A stretch of DNA of 60,709 nucleotides from Trueperaceae bacterium (lineage in GTDB: Bacteria > Deinococcota > Deinococci > Deinococcales > Trueperaceae). The notes under the pieces were generated by a model, which ran no database searches, was not told the DNA's origin, and worked only from the letters and a program-made list of their open reading frames with translations. The position numbers and the translations under genes are program-made. This document shows, one piece after another, positions 48,315-57,014 of this stretch (position 1 is the first letter of the stretch; the number at the start of each line of letters is the position of its first letter). The DNA lies in NCBI GenBank assembly GCA_020354625.1, contig CP070651.1, positions 3,387,094 to 3,447,802 of the forward strand, in the 5' to 3' direction.

Positions 48315-49454
48315 TCAGCCCGCTAGCGCCTGCTCGAGGTCGGCCAACAGGTCCTCAGGGTGCTCGAGCCCCACCGAAAGGCGGAGGAGGTTACGGGGCG
48401 TAAGGCTCTCAGGGCCTTCGATCGAGGCGCGGTGCTCGATCAGGCTCTCGACCCCACCGAGGCTGGTGGCGCGGGTGATGAGACCCAACTTGGCCGCGAC
48501 CCCCATAGCCGCCTCTTCCCCGCCACGAACCTCAAAGGAGAGCATGCCACCATAGGCCTTCATCTGCCGGCGCGCAATTTCGTGCCCCGGATGATCGATC
48601 AGGCCCGGATAGTGGACGCACTCCACGCTCGGATGCTCGGCCAAAAAGGTGGCGACCCTTTGGGCGTTGGCACAGTGCCCGCGCATCCGGTACGGCAGGG
48701 TCTTGATACCGCGCATCGTCAACCAGCAGTCGAACGGCGAAGGCACCGCCCCTTCGTTCTGTTGCAAGAACCGCACACGCTCAAAAAAGCGATCTTCTTT
48801 GCGGCTGACGACCACCCCACCCAAGACGTCGCTATGCCCCGAGAGGTACTTGGTGCTGGCGTGTACGACCAGGTCGGCGCCGAGCACAAGCGACGGCTGT
48901 AGATCGGGCGGGCTCCAGGTACCGTCGCATACGACGCGTACCCCGTATGAGCCGGCAAGCTCGGCCACCGCAGCGATGTCGGTGATCTCGAGCCGTGGGT
49001 TGGAAGGCGTTTCGACCCACACAAGCCTGGTGTTTGGTCTCAAAGCCGTTTCGAGCGCACCGAGGTCGGTGAGATCGACGGTCGACAGCTCGAGCCCCCA
49101 TGGGATATAAGCCCCATGGAGGAGCTTTCGTATGCCGTGGTACATGTCGACCGGAACGATGACGTGATCCCCTGGCTCGAGCGACCGGAAGACCGCTCCT
49201 GCAGCAGCCGAACCCGACGAAAAGGCCGCCGCCGCCGCACCCCCTTCCAAGGCCGCAAGCAGCCGCTCGAGCGCGCTGCGGTTGGGGTTATCGCTCCGGG
49301 TGTAAACGAAGCCCTTGGGGTAGCTGCCGTCCGCTCCCCGGACGAAGGTGGTCGACAGATGGATCGGAGGTGTCACTGCACCGGTGGCGTCGTCGATCCC
49401 CGCCCCCCCATGAATCGCCAATGTCTCCACGCGATGCTTGGGTCCCTCGCTCAC
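48315..49454 (-). CDS. Cystathionine gamma-synthase/lyase family PLP enzyme
   Basis: The 379-residue protein is a Cys/Met-metabolism PLP enzyme of trans-sulfuration. The opening [20 protein letters not shown] near 81, the pyridine-ring Asp in VVCDGTW, and the PLP lysine in [16 protein letters not shown] (about 195-210) are visible, with [14 protein letters not shown] near the C-terminus. Synthase, beta-lyase and gamma-lyase cannot be told apart here. It starts at GTG overlapping the hisF stop (GTGA), so it is translationally coupled inside a histidine operon. Confidence 0.9.
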   Translation of the reverse strand: MSEGPKHRVETLAIHGGAGIDDATGAVTPPIHLSTTFVRGADGSYPKGFVYTRSDNPNRSALERLLAALEGGAAAAAFSSGSAAAGAVFRSLEPGDHVIVPVDMYHGIRKLLHGAYIPWGLELSTVDLTDLGALETALRPNTRLVWVETPSNPRLEITDIAAVAELAGSYGVRVVCDGTWSPPDLQPSLVLGADLVVHASTKYLSGHSDVLGGVVVSRKEDRFFERVRFLQQNEGAVPSPFDCWLTMRGIKTLPYRMRGHCANAQRVATFLAEHPSVECVHYPGLIDHPGHEIARRQMKAYGGMLSFEVRGGEEAAMGVAAKLGLITRATSLGGVESLIEHRASIEGPESLTPRNLLRLSVGLEHPEDLLADLEQALAG

Positions 49455-50230
49455 ATCAACCTCACGTGGACACCGGCCTCGGCCAGCACGGCTTTAACCT
49501 CTCCCACCGTATACTCTTCGCGGTGAAAGATGCCGGCGGCGAGCGCGGCGTCCGCCTCGCCGTCGACCAGTACCCGGCACATGTGTTCGGGTGAACCCGC
49601 TCCACCCGAGGCGATCACGGGGATATCGACGGCTTGGGCAACAGCCCGGGTCGCTTCGATGTCGTAGCCGGTGTTCATGCCATCGGCATCGATGCTGTTG
49701 AGGACGATCTCACCGGCGCCGAGCTCTTGCCCCCGTTCGGCCCAAGCGAGCAGATCCAACCCCGTGCTCTTACGCCCACCGGCCACGTAGACATCCCAGC
49801 CCAGAGCATCAGGACGTTTCCGAGCATCGATCGACAACACGATCGCCTGAGCGCCATAGTGATCGCTCGCCGCGCGAATCACATCGGGATCCGACACGGC
49901 CCCGGAGTTGATCGAGACCTTGTCGGCCCCGGCCAAAAAGAGCATGCGAAAGTCCTCGAGCGTGCGAACGCCACCGCCGATGGTGAGCGGCATAAAGCAC
50001 TGCTCGGCGACCTGGGTGGCGATATCGAGGATAAACGAACGACCTTCTGAAGTGGCGGTGATGTCGTAGAAAACGAGCTCATCAGCACCTTGATCGTTGT
50101 AGCGAATCGCGAGTTCGACCGGGTCACCCATATCTCTCAGCTCGCCCTTTTCGGCGCGGCCGAACTGCTTTCCGCGTGTGGTACGCCCGGCGTGGACGTC
50201 GAGGCAGGGGATGATACGTTTGGCTAACAC
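49451..50230 (-). CDS. hisF: Imidazole glycerol phosphate synthase cyclase subunit
   Basis: The 259-residue TIM barrel uses ammonia from HisH to form imidazole glycerol phosphate and AICAR. Visible are [13 protein letters not shown] (catalytic Asp near 11), [10 protein letters not shown] (about 51-60), TIGGGVRT (about 81-88), KVSINSGAV and [14 protein letters not shown] (about 177-190, second catalytic Asp), and ASGGAGS. The GTG start lies six bases after a TATGCT box with no Shine-Dalgarno, so the mRNA appears leaderless. hisH and hisA are not in the window. Confidence 0.95.
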   Translation of the reverse strand: MLAKRIIPCLDVHAGRTTRGKQFGRAEKGELRDMGDPVELAIRYNDQGADELVFYDITATSEGRSFILDIATQVAEQCFMPLTIGGGVRTLEDFRMLFLAGADKVSINSGAVSDPDVIRAASDHYGAQAIVLSIDARKRPDALGWDVYVAGGRKSTGLDLLAWAERGQELGAGEIVLNSIDADGMNTGYDIEATRAVAQAVDIPVIASGGAGSPEHMCRVLVDGEADAALAAGIFHREEYTVGEVKAVLAEAGVHVRLM

Positions 50231-50236
50231 AGGAAA

Positions 50237-50242
50237 AGCATA
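50237..50242 (-). promoter_or_regulatory. Leaderless-type -10 box for hisF
   Basis: TATGCT on the minus strand ends six bases before the hisF GTG. The heptamer repeat R7 begins directly upstream, so the -35 region would lie in the repeat. Confidence 0.5.
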
Positions 50243-50244
50243 TC

Positions 50245-50522
50245 GTAATGGGTAATGAGTTATGAGTAATGGGTGCTTCGAACGTTCTTGTCTGATTCCG
50301 TTTGCACTGACGATTGCGTCTGGAAGAAAGGTGATGAGGAATGAGTGATGGGTGATGGGTGCTTCGAACGTTCGTGTCTGATTCCGTCTGCTCTGACGGT
50401 TGCGTCTGGAAGAAAGGTGATGAGGAATGAGTGATGAGTGATGAGTGCAGCGAAGGGTGCGGGTTCATCGCTATCCTTTGCAAACCACCCACGCATTACC
50501 CATTACTCATAACCCATTACCC
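50245..50522. repeat. Composite heptamer repeat, copy R7 (two core A units)
   Basis: Order: left arm, core A (TTCGAACGTTCTTG ... GGAAGAAAG), arm, second core A differing at few positions, arm, core B (GCGAAGGGTGCGGG ... CACGCATTACC) and right arm. It fills the 320-base gap between the hisF start and the methyltransferase gene stop. Confidence 0.9.
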
Positions 50523-50550
50523 TAAAACACCTTCCCGAACACGATTAGCC

Positions 50551-51783
50551 TTAGCGCCTTAGGAGAGATAGCACTTCAATATGATGCGTATGCGGATAGA
50601 AATCGAACGGTTGCACCAGCGCCAGCTCGAAGCCCGCCCCTTCGAAGTGGGCGACGTCACGGGCCCAGGTTGCCACGTCGCAAGAGATATAGAGGAGGGT
50701 ATCGCAGGCCGATGCGATGATCGCACTGCGCACCGCTTTGCTGAGCCCGGCTCGAGGCGGATCGCAGCAGATGAGATCGACATCAGGTGGTATATCGAGC
50801 ACTTTGGCATCGGCCCGCGTAAAGATGAGGTTGTCGATCCCCAACCGCTCAGCATCTTTCTGGCCCCGTGCTACGCTACCCCGGTCGATCTCGACAGCTG
50901 TGACCTGGTTGTAGCTTCTGGCCAGGTGCATACCGATGATGCCGCTTCCAGCATAGAGATCGAGTGCGTGCTCTCCAGTAGGAATCACGTCATCGAGCGC
51001 ACGATAGAGGCCGCTCGCCGCCTCGGGATTAGGCTGAGCAAACGACCAGGCATTGACGGTGACATCGAACCGGCCGTACTGCTGGCGCATGGAGCGCACA
51101 CCGGCCAAGCGGGACCTGCCGCCACGGAAGCGGCCCCGCGGATCGAAGGGCGCGTATGCCACGCCGTCGATCCCGGCGCGCACCAACTCGTGGGCAAAGG
51201 GCAAGAGGTTGCTGCCGGGCGACGTTGAGATCAAGGCAGCCAATACCTCGCCACGATCATTCCCGCGTAGGACCAGTTCACGAATTCCGCCTGGTGGCGA
51301 GAGGTCGTGCCAAATCCACCAAGCTCGTCGGACGCTCTCGAATGCGACGGGATCTTCTGTCAGCAACACCGTGCGGTGGCTCCCCGGTACGCGGTAGCCG
51401 AGGCCACCATCCACCACCACCGGCTGCACCACGCTACGGTAGCGCCAGAGGCTCGGGGCAGGGACCACCTCGGGCACCACCACCTCCCGCCTCAGAGCGC
51501 GCCGAAGGGCGTCGAGCGTCACCTCGCGTTTGAGCGAGAGCTGACGCGAGTAACTGGCAAAGCTGGTGTCGAGTCCTGGGTGATCGCTGGCCGGAACACG
51601 GTCCGGGCTCGCCTCGAGAATCTCGAGCACCTCTCCGCGCATCACCCCAGCGGACTCATGCACATCCGAGCGCACCACCTCACCAGGAATCCCCCCCCGG
51701 ATGAGGGCGAGACGCCCCCCTGGTAGCCGCGCCAGGGCGTAACCACCGTGTACCATCCGCTCGAGGGTCAAGGTTGCCTCCAC
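50551..51783 (-). CDS. TrmA/RlmD-family RNA (uracil-5-)methyltransferase lacking the iron-sulfur cysteines
   Basis: The 410-residue SAM enzyme has an N-terminal TRAM domain (about 1-55), a central RNA-binding region and a C-terminal Rossmann methyltransferase. Motifs are QPNPEAA near 242, LDLYAGSGIIGMHLA near 266, CCDPPRAGL near 338 and the catalytic cysteine in YISCDVATWARD near 365. The four cysteines that hold a 4Fe-4S cluster in RlmD are absent: the corresponding stretch reads SDHPGLDTSFASYSRQL. The target base is unknown. The GTG start lies six bases after a TAGACT box, so it appears leaderless. Confidence 0.87.
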   Translation of the reverse strand: MEATLTLERMVHGGYALARLPGGRLALIRGGIPGEVVRSDVHESAGVMRGEVLEILEASPDRVPASDHPGLDTSFASYSRQLSLKREVTLDALRRALRREVVVPEVVPAPSLWRYRSVVQPVVVDGGLGYRVPGSHRTVLLTEDPVAFESVRRAWWIWHDLSPPGGIRELVLRGNDRGEVLAALISTSPGSNLLPFAHELVRAGIDGVAYAPFDPRGRFRGGRSRLAGVRSMRQQYGRFDVTVNAWSFAQPNPEAASGLYRALDDVIPTGEHALDLYAGSGIIGMHLARSYNQVTAVEIDRGSVARGQKDAERLGIDNLIFTRADAKVLDIPPDVDLICCDPPRAGLSKAVRSAIIASACDTLLYISCDVATWARDVAHFEGAGFELALVQPFDFYPHTHHIEVLSLLRR

Positions 51784-51789
51784 CGCCGT

Positions 51790-51795
51790 AGTCTA
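51790..51795 (-). promoter_or_regulatory. Leaderless-type -10 box for the methyltransferase gene
   Basis: TAGACT on the minus strand ends six bases before GTG 51783. It is divergent from the box at 51855-51863. Confidence 0.55.
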
Positions 51796-51854
51796 CCGGA
51801 CCACACCCTACACGACGCGTGTTTCAGGGCCTGCACAGACCCCCGAGCGGTGCT

Positions 51855-51863
51855 TGCTATACT
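51855..51863 (+). promoter_or_regulatory. Leaderless-type extended -10 for the membrane protein gene
   Basis: TGC followed by TATACT (51858-51863) ends six bases before ATG 51870. There is no Shine-Dalgarno. Confidence 0.6.
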
Positions 51864-51869
51864 GCCGGT

Positions 51870-52328
51870 ATGAGACGCTCCCTTCAAGAAATCATCGAGC
51901 TCGTCGTCTTCGGTCTCATCGCACTCCTGGTCGGCACGGGGCTCCTCTGGGTGCTCGGCTGGCTCTTCGACATCGTAGGTATCGTCTTCAGGTTTGCCGC
52001 TGGGCTCATCTGGCAGCTCCTGCGTTTTGTGGTACCGATCGCCATCATCGCCGGCGCGGTCTACGGCGTGGTGTGGCTGGTGCAAAACCGGCGCAAGCCC
52101 AGGACGGTGGCGCCCCCGCCGGTTCCGGTAAGTCCTTCTCCGCCACTCGAAACCGCTCCAACTACCGAACCGGCAGCGGCGACCGAATCCGCGTCCGAAC
52201 AGATAGTGGAAGAAGCTAAAGGGGAAACCACTGCCGAAGCAGAGGCCTCGTCCTCTACCCCCGAGAGTGAAGGTATTACCGAGGAGAGCATAGAAAAAGA
52301 CGAGAAAGGCAAGGAAAAGCCCGAGTAG
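51870..52328 (+). CDS. Small membrane protein with acidic disordered tail
   Basis: I do not recognise this 152-residue protein. It has two or three membrane helices (about residues 9-66), a short basic stretch (NRRKPR) and a Pro/Ala-rich then Glu-rich tail of about 80 residues. The overall plan resembles the unrelated protein at 30647-31351. The start is set by the TATACT box six bases upstream and absence of any ribosome site. It precedes a cytochrome gene on the same strand by 46 bases. Confidence 0.7.
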   Translation: MRRSLQEIIELVVFGLIALLVGTGLLWVLGWLFDIVGIVFRFAAGLIWQLLRFVVPIAIIAGAVYGVVWLVQNRRKPRTVAPPPVPVSPSPPLETAPTTEPAAATESASEQIVEEAKGETTAEAEASSSTPESEGITEESIEKDEKGKEKPE

Positions 52329-52374
52329 ATGTCGTGAACCGTATTGGTGGCGGCGACCGAGGGAGGCTTGTCCC

Positions 52375-52935
52375 GTGGTGATCCGTTTCGGCCTGTTTGG
52401 GCTTCTCTTCCTCGTAGGCGTCACAACCTTGGCGATCTCTCAAGAGATGCAACTCCAGGATCTCGCCGGAGCGGATCGACTGCTGGGGTTCCTGGTAGGT
52501 AAGAGCGAGCAGGTTCGCCGGGGAGCCGAACTCTACGACGCCAACTGCAAAGTGTGTCACGGCGCGACCGCCCAGGGATTTGAAGAAGCCAAGCTCGCCT
52601 TTCCCCAAGAGCATCGCAAGTGCACGCGCTGTCACCGCCGTGGCAACCCCACCTTGATCGACTGGAACTATATCCAGGACCACGACATGTTCGACCTGGG
52701 CGACCCCCCCGCTCTCCGCGGCGCCGAGACGCTGAGCGGCTTCGGGACCGCCGAAGCGCTCTACCAATATGTGCGGGCCACCATGCCCCGCTACGAGCCG
52801 GGGCGGCTCGAAGACGCGGAATACCTGGACATCACGGCTTTCATGCTTGAGCTGAACGGAATGCTGCCGGGCAACTTCACACTATCGATGGAAAACAGCG
52901 CGGGAATGAGCTTACAGCGCGTTGGTGATGAGTGA
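52375..52935 (+). CDS. Exported diheme c-type cytochrome
   Basis: The 186-residue protein has a signal or anchor helix (about 3-21) and two c-heme sites, CKVCH (near 58) and CTRCH (near 83), only 20 residues apart, so the second lies in an insert within an otherwise single-domain fold. A methionine ligand may be in RATMPRY near 138; AEYLDITAFMLEL is the last helix. GAGGGAGG precedes the GTG start. The C-terminal codons VGDE and stop lie in the heptamer repeat R8. Confidence 0.82.
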   Translation: MVIRFGLFGLLFLVGVTTLAISQEMQLQDLAGADRLLGFLVGKSEQVRRGAELYDANCKVCHGATAQGFEEAKLAFPQEHRKCTRCHRRGNPTLIDWNYIQDHDMFDLGDPPALRGAETLSGFGTAEALYQYVRATMPRYEPGRLEDAEYLDITAFMLELNGMLPGNFTLSMENSAGMSLQRVGDE

Positions 52936-53115
52936 TGAGGGATGAGGGATGAGTGTTGCGAACAGTCGCGTCTGATCCCGTCTACTCTGACGATTGTGTC
53001 TGGAAGAAAGGTGATGCGTAATGGGTAATGGGTAATGGGTGCTTCGAAGGGTACGGGCTCAGCCTATCTGTTGCCCGTCACCCACGCATTACTCATCACG
53101 CATGACTCATTACCC
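52924..53115. repeat. Composite heptamer repeat, copy R8
   Basis: Left heptamer arm (GGTGATGAGTGATGAGG), a core A variant (GCGAACAGTCGCG ... GGAAGAAAG), arm, core B (TTCGAAGGGTACGGGCTC ... CACCCACGCATTAC) and right arm ending CATTACC. It lies between the convergent cytochrome and DppC-type genes and overlaps the end of the former. Confidence 0.88.
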
Positions 53116-53118
53116 GCT

Positions 53119-54162
53119 TTACGCGCTGCGCGGATCGAGCACGTCGCGGAAGGCGTCGCCCAAGAGATTCCACCCGAGGACAAAGAGCACGATGATCAGA
53201 CCCGGCCAGAAGGAGACGTACCAGTAGGCTAGAGGCTGACCGGGCGGGCCGAGGATCCATTCGCGGGCAAAGGAGATCATCTGCCCCCAGTCGGCGTAGC
53301 CGATCGGCGCGCCGAGCCCGAGAAAGCTGAGCGCAGCCGCGGTGAGAACGATCGAGCCGATATCCAAGCTGGCGATGATCACCAGCGGCCCGATCGAGTT
53401 GGGCAGGATGTGTTTGAAGATGAGTCCTGGGGCGCGGCGGCCGAGCGCACGGGCACTGGTGACGTACTCCAGCTCCTTGACCTGCAAGATGTCACCACGG
53501 AGCACCCGGGCGTAGTTGGGCCAGGAGACGATGGCGATGGCGATCATCAGGTTGTTGATGCTGATGCCGAGAACGGTCACGATGACGAGCGCCAGCACCA
53601 GGGCCGGCACGGCGATGACCACGTCGGTGAAGCGCATCAGCAGACTGTCGACCCAACCGCCAAAATAGGCGGCCACACTCCCCACCAAGAGCCCCATGAT
53701 CAGGCTGACACCGACCACGATCACGCCGATGCGGAAAGCGGTGCGGGTACCCCAGACCAGGCCGTAGAAAATATCGTAGCCGCGGCTGGTGGTGCCGAGG
53801 AGGGTATTGCTCTCAGCCGCGCTCTTCGGCACCGGCGAAAACCCCACCCGGGGGACGGCATAACAGGTCTCCGGCGGCGTAAACATCACCTTCCAAAAGG
53901 CAGCTTTGGTGGGGTTCTTCGCGTAGCTGACGGTGCCGGCGCTGAGCCCCAAATCGCGCAGGCAGTTGCGCCCTGGTGAGGTGATCAGCGGAGCGATGGT
54001 GGCGGTGACGATAAAGGCCAAGACGATCAAAGCGCCGGTGAGAGCCAGCGGGTTGCGCCGGAAGCGCTGCATGGTCTTCGAAGCCCACCAGCGCTGGAGG
54101 ACGCTGCCGCGAGGTTTCTCCGTCACAGCCTCAAGTGCTACGCCGGTCGTGCTATCCATCAA
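53119..54162 (-). CDS. ABC transporter permease, DppC type, with periplasmic insert
   Basis: The 347-residue membrane protein is the second permease of a DppABC-like importer. After the first helix (about 36-60) an insert of about 60 residues carries two cysteines (NCLRDLGL and ETCYAVPR), which could form a periplasmic disulfide; typical DppC lacks it. The GTTSRGYDIFYGLVWG segment replaces the usual GTDxxGRD motif. The EAA-like loop is EYVTSARALGRRAPGLIFKHILPN (shown in part). It overlaps the preceding permease stop by four bases. Confidence 0.87.
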   Translation of the reverse strand: MMDSTTGVALEAVTEKPRGSVLQRWWASKTMQRFRRNPLALTGALIVLAFIVTATIAPLITSPGRNCLRDLGLSAGTVSYAKNPTKAAFWKVMFTPPETCYAVPRVGFSPVPKSAAESNTLLGTTSRGYDIFYGLVWGTRTAFRIGVIVVGVSLIMGLLVGSVAAYFGGWVDSLLMRFTDVVIAVPALVLALVIVTVLGISINNLMIAIAIVSWPNYARVLRGDILQVKELEYVTSARALGRRAPGLIFKHILPNSIGPLVIIASLDIGSIVLTAAALSFLGLGAPIGYADWGQMISFAREWILGPPGQPLAYWYVSFWPGLIIVLFVLGWNLLGDAFRDVLDPRSA

Positions 54163-55190
54163 TCGTACCGTATCCTAGGGTCGACCACCGCATAAAGCAC
54201 GTCGACCAGCAGATTGGCTAAGACGACCAGGATGGCGGTAAAAACGGCGAAGCCGAGGATGGCGGCGTAGTCGAGGTTGATGGCCGCTTGGGCGGCCCAC
54301 TGCCCGAGACCGGGGTAGTTGAAGATCGTCTCGGTGATCACCACCCCATTCACCAGGCCGATCAACACAAAGCCGGAGAGCGTGATCACCGGGATAAGGG
54401 CGTTGCGGCGAGCGTGCTTGTGGTTGACCACCGATTCCTGCAGGCCTTTGGCTCTGGCGGTGCGCACGTAGTCTTGTGACAAGATCTCGAGCAGTGCCGA
54501 GCGCATCACCCGCATGATCTGGGCGCTCGAGACCACCGCCAGGGTGATGACCGGCAACACCAGGTGCCGCAGCGCATCCCAGAAGATATCGAAGCGGCCG
54601 TTGAGGAGAGCGTCCAAGGTCATGAGCCCGGTGTAGCGCTCGAATCCGCTCCCCTCACCGGCGATGCTGATGATGTTTTGGGCGTTGATCCGGCCCGGCT
54701 CGAACCAGCCGAGCGCCCCATAGAAGATCACCAACAGCCAGATGCCGAGCACGAAAGTAGGCAGCGACCAGCCGAGGATCGACAACACCCGGGTGAATTG
54801 GTCGATGAGCTTATCGCGGTTCAGGGCCGCGGCGGTGCCGAGCCAGATGCCGACCCCGATTACCGGGAGAATGGCGAAGAGAGCTAGCTCGAGCGTCGGC
54901 GGAAAGCGTCGCCTCAAGGTTGTCAGCACCGGCTCGCTCGAGGTGCGGGAGTAGCCCAAGTTACCCTGGCGAACCTGATTCAGCCAACGACCGTACTGCT
55001 GGTACCAGGGATCGTCGAGGCCGTATTGCTCGATGATGGCATCCAAGTTGCGGGCTTGCATCTCGGTCTGGGCAAACGCCGCCGCCCGCTGATAAGGTGA
55101 CAAGACTTGCATCAGCAGCACGATAAAGATGGTAACCCCAAAAAAGACCAAGGGGAGAAAAGATAGCCTGCGAATGATAAAGACGAACAA
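54159..55190 (-). CDS. ABC transporter permease, DppB type
   Basis: The 343-residue membrane protein has the DppB plan: an N-terminal helix (IIRRLSFLPLVFFGVTIF), a large loop with the YGLDDPWYQQYGRWLNQVRQGNLGYS region (shown in part as YGLDDPWYQQYGRW), then five helices. The coupling segment is DYVRTARAKGLQESVVNHKHARRNALIP (key residues DYVRTARAKG). It follows the binding-protein gene after a strong hairpin and overlaps the DppC-type gene. A periplasmic EGSGFERYTGLM segment is somewhat longer than usual. Confidence 0.9.
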   Translation of the reverse strand: MFVFIIRRLSFLPLVFFGVTIFIVLLMQVLSPYQRAAAFAQTEMQARNLDAIIEQYGLDDPWYQQYGRWLNQVRQGNLGYSRTSSEPVLTTLRRRFPPTLELALFAILPVIGVGIWLGTAAALNRDKLIDQFTRVLSILGWSLPTFVLGIWLLVIFYGALGWFEPGRINAQNIISIAGEGSGFERYTGLMTLDALLNGRFDIFWDALRHLVLPVITLAVVSSAQIMRVMRSALLEILSQDYVRTARAKGLQESVVNHKHARRNALIPVITLSGFVLIGLVNGVVITETIFNYPGLGQWAAQAAINLDYAAILGFAVFTAILVVLANLLVDVLYAVVDPRIRYD

Positions 55191-55220
55191 GACGCTCTCC
55201 GAATACTTCTACATAGCGAT

Positions 55221-55252
55221 GTCGATGGGGCGCGCTCGCGCGCCCCATCGAC
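55221..55252 (-). promoter_or_regulatory. Strong intercistronic hairpin after the binding-protein gene
   Basis: GTCGATGGGGCGCG, a four-base loop and its exact complement form a 14-pair GC-rich stem, 14 bases after the binding-protein stop and before the permease start. No T-run follows on the minus strand. It likely stabilises the binding-protein mRNA or causes partial termination. Confidence 0.7.
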
Positions 55253-55265
55253 GGTCAAGACGAGC

Positions 55266-57014
55266 TCAGTTCTTGGAGATGTCCTTCCAGAGGAAGTTGA
55301 TGTCAGAACTCCGAATGGGGTTGTAGTAGACCCCCTCCAGACGATCGCTGACCACCAAGTAGTTGGCCTGTTCCGGCAGCGGAAGGATGGGCACCAAGTC
55401 GTAGACCAGAATGCCGATCTCCTTGTAGAGGAAAGCGCGTTCGGCCGGGTCGACGATAGAGTCAGCCTGATCGATCAGGGCTTGGATCTCAGGGAAGTCG
55501 ACGCTGGTCCGGCCGCTGTAGAAGCCGTCGTTGTCGAGGAAGGTGTTGATGAAGTTCTTCGGGTCGGCGTAGTCGGCGCCCCAACCGAGCGCGAACATGG
55601 GGGTCTTGCGCTCACCGGTCCGGGCCAGGAAGTCCGACCAGGGGAGGCCACGGACATTCATCCGGAACTTGGGATTGAGGAACTCGAGGTTCGACTTGAT
55701 AACCTCGAGAGCCGTCTGACGCCGGGTGTTGCCGGCGTTGTGGAGCGCGGTGAACTCGAAGCCCTTCTCCCACAGCTCCCCGCCAAAAGCCGCCCGGAAG
55801 TACTGCTCGGCCGCCTCGAGGTCGAGGGTACGGACCGGCACATCCGGGTTGTAGCCGAGGAAGGCAGCCGGCATCGGCATGGTGACCACGTAGCCGTTGC
55901 CCTCGTAGATCTCATCGATGATGAGTTGGTGGTCGAAGAGGTGGGCGAAGCCGCGGCGCACGTTGACGTCTGTGAAGAAGTCGCCGGGGATGCCGTTGCC
56001 GTCGAGCTGGCCGGAACCGACGTCCTCGTTGTTGGAGGTATCGATGGCGTAGTTGAAGAAGACGTTATCGATGCTCGTATCGGGGAGATCGCCCTCGAAG
56101 ATCACGACCCCCGGGGAGCCGCGTAGCTGAACCAGGCTGGCCCGCTCTGGTACGTCGATCGCGTCGGCATCGCCTTGCTGGATGGCCAGGGTGCGGGTCG
56201 ACTGCTCGTTGACGTACTGAACCACCACGTTCTCGATCGGCGCCGCACCGCCCCAGTAGTCATCGAAGCGCTTGGCCACCAGAGCCTCTTCGGTCCACTC
56301 GACCAGCTGGTAGGGGCCGGTGCCGCTGGCGTTGCGTTGCAAGAACTCCTCGGTGACATTGCGACCGATCCAGTCGGTCCAGGTCGCTTCGGTGCCGTCC
56401 CACTGGCCGTTTTCGATGGCAAACTGGCTGTCGATCACGCTGAAGGCCGTGTAGGCGAGGATGGCTAAAAGAGCAGGATCTGGGGCCGTGATGTTGAGAT
56501 CGACCACCAAGCCGTCGGGGCCATCAGGGCACTCGACGGCACCGTCGATCATCTCCCAGCTGACCTCGGCTTGGTAGCCCTCGGGGTCGCTGCCATCGGC
56601 CAACGTTCCCAGGAACTGCCCACCCATCAGGTAGCTGACCGCACCTTCTGGGTGCGCCACCACCAGGCCGTACTGGAGCGAGTACTCGACATCCTTACAG
56701 CTCATGGTGTTTCCGCTGTGGAACTGCACACCATCGCGCAGCTGGAAGGTCCAGGTGGTGCCGTCCTCCGACACGCTGTAGGAGGTGGCCAAGGCGGGCA
56801 CGAACTCGTCGATGGCCGGGTCGTTGAAGGTGTAGAGCGTCTCGTAGATGTTCTCCAGGATACCGCCGGAAGCGCTGTCGTAGGCCCGGACCGGGTCCAA
56901 GGAGACGGGGCCGGCACTAAAGGATTGATAGACGAAGGTATCGGCCGGTGCCTGGGCGAGCGCGAGACCGCCTAGGATCACCAGAGCAGTAAAAAGGGTA
57001 AGCAACTTGTTCAT
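55266..57014 (-). CDS. ABC transporter substrate-binding protein, family 5
   Basis: The 582-residue exported protein is longer than most DppA-like proteins. A signal peptide covers about residues 1-21 (ending LALAQ). The family-5 opening is FSAGPVSLDPVRAYDSASGG; TWTFQLRDGVQFHSG near 90, GTGPYQLVEWTEEALVAKRFDDYW (shown as GTGPYQLVEW) and VNVRRGFAHLFDHQLIIDE follow. GGAGG lies before ATG 57014, which is chosen because a signal peptide begins there. Peptide is the default ligand, unproven. It is the first gene of its operon and no ATPase gene is present. Confidence 0.88.
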   Translation of the reverse strand: MNKLLTLFTALVILGGLALAQAPADTFVYQSFSAGPVSLDPVRAYDSASGGILENIYETLYTFNDPAIDEFVPALATSYSVSEDGTTWTFQLRDGVQFHSGNTMSCKDVEYSLQYGLVVAHPEGAVSYLMGGQFLGTLADGSDPEGYQAEVSWEMIDGAVECPDGPDGLVVDLNITAPDPALLAILAYTAFSVIDSQFAIENGQWDGTEATWTDWIGRNVTEEFLQRNASGTGPYQLVEWTEEALVAKRFDDYWGGAAPIENVVVQYVNEQSTRTLAIQQGDADAIDVPERASLVQLRGSPGVVIFEGDLPDTSIDNVFFNYAIDTSNNEDVGSGQLDGNGIPGDFFTDVNVRRGFAHLFDHQLIIDEIYEGNGYVVTMPMPAAFLGYNPDVPVRTLDLEAAEQYFRAAFGGELWEKGFEFTALHNAGNTRRQTALEVIKSNLEFLNPKFRMNVRGLPWSDFLARTGERKTPMFALGWGADYADPKNFINTFLDNDGFYSGRTSVDFPEIQALIDQADSIVDPAERAFLYKEIGILVYDLVPILPLPEQANYLVVSDRLEGVYYNPIRSSDINFLWKDISKN

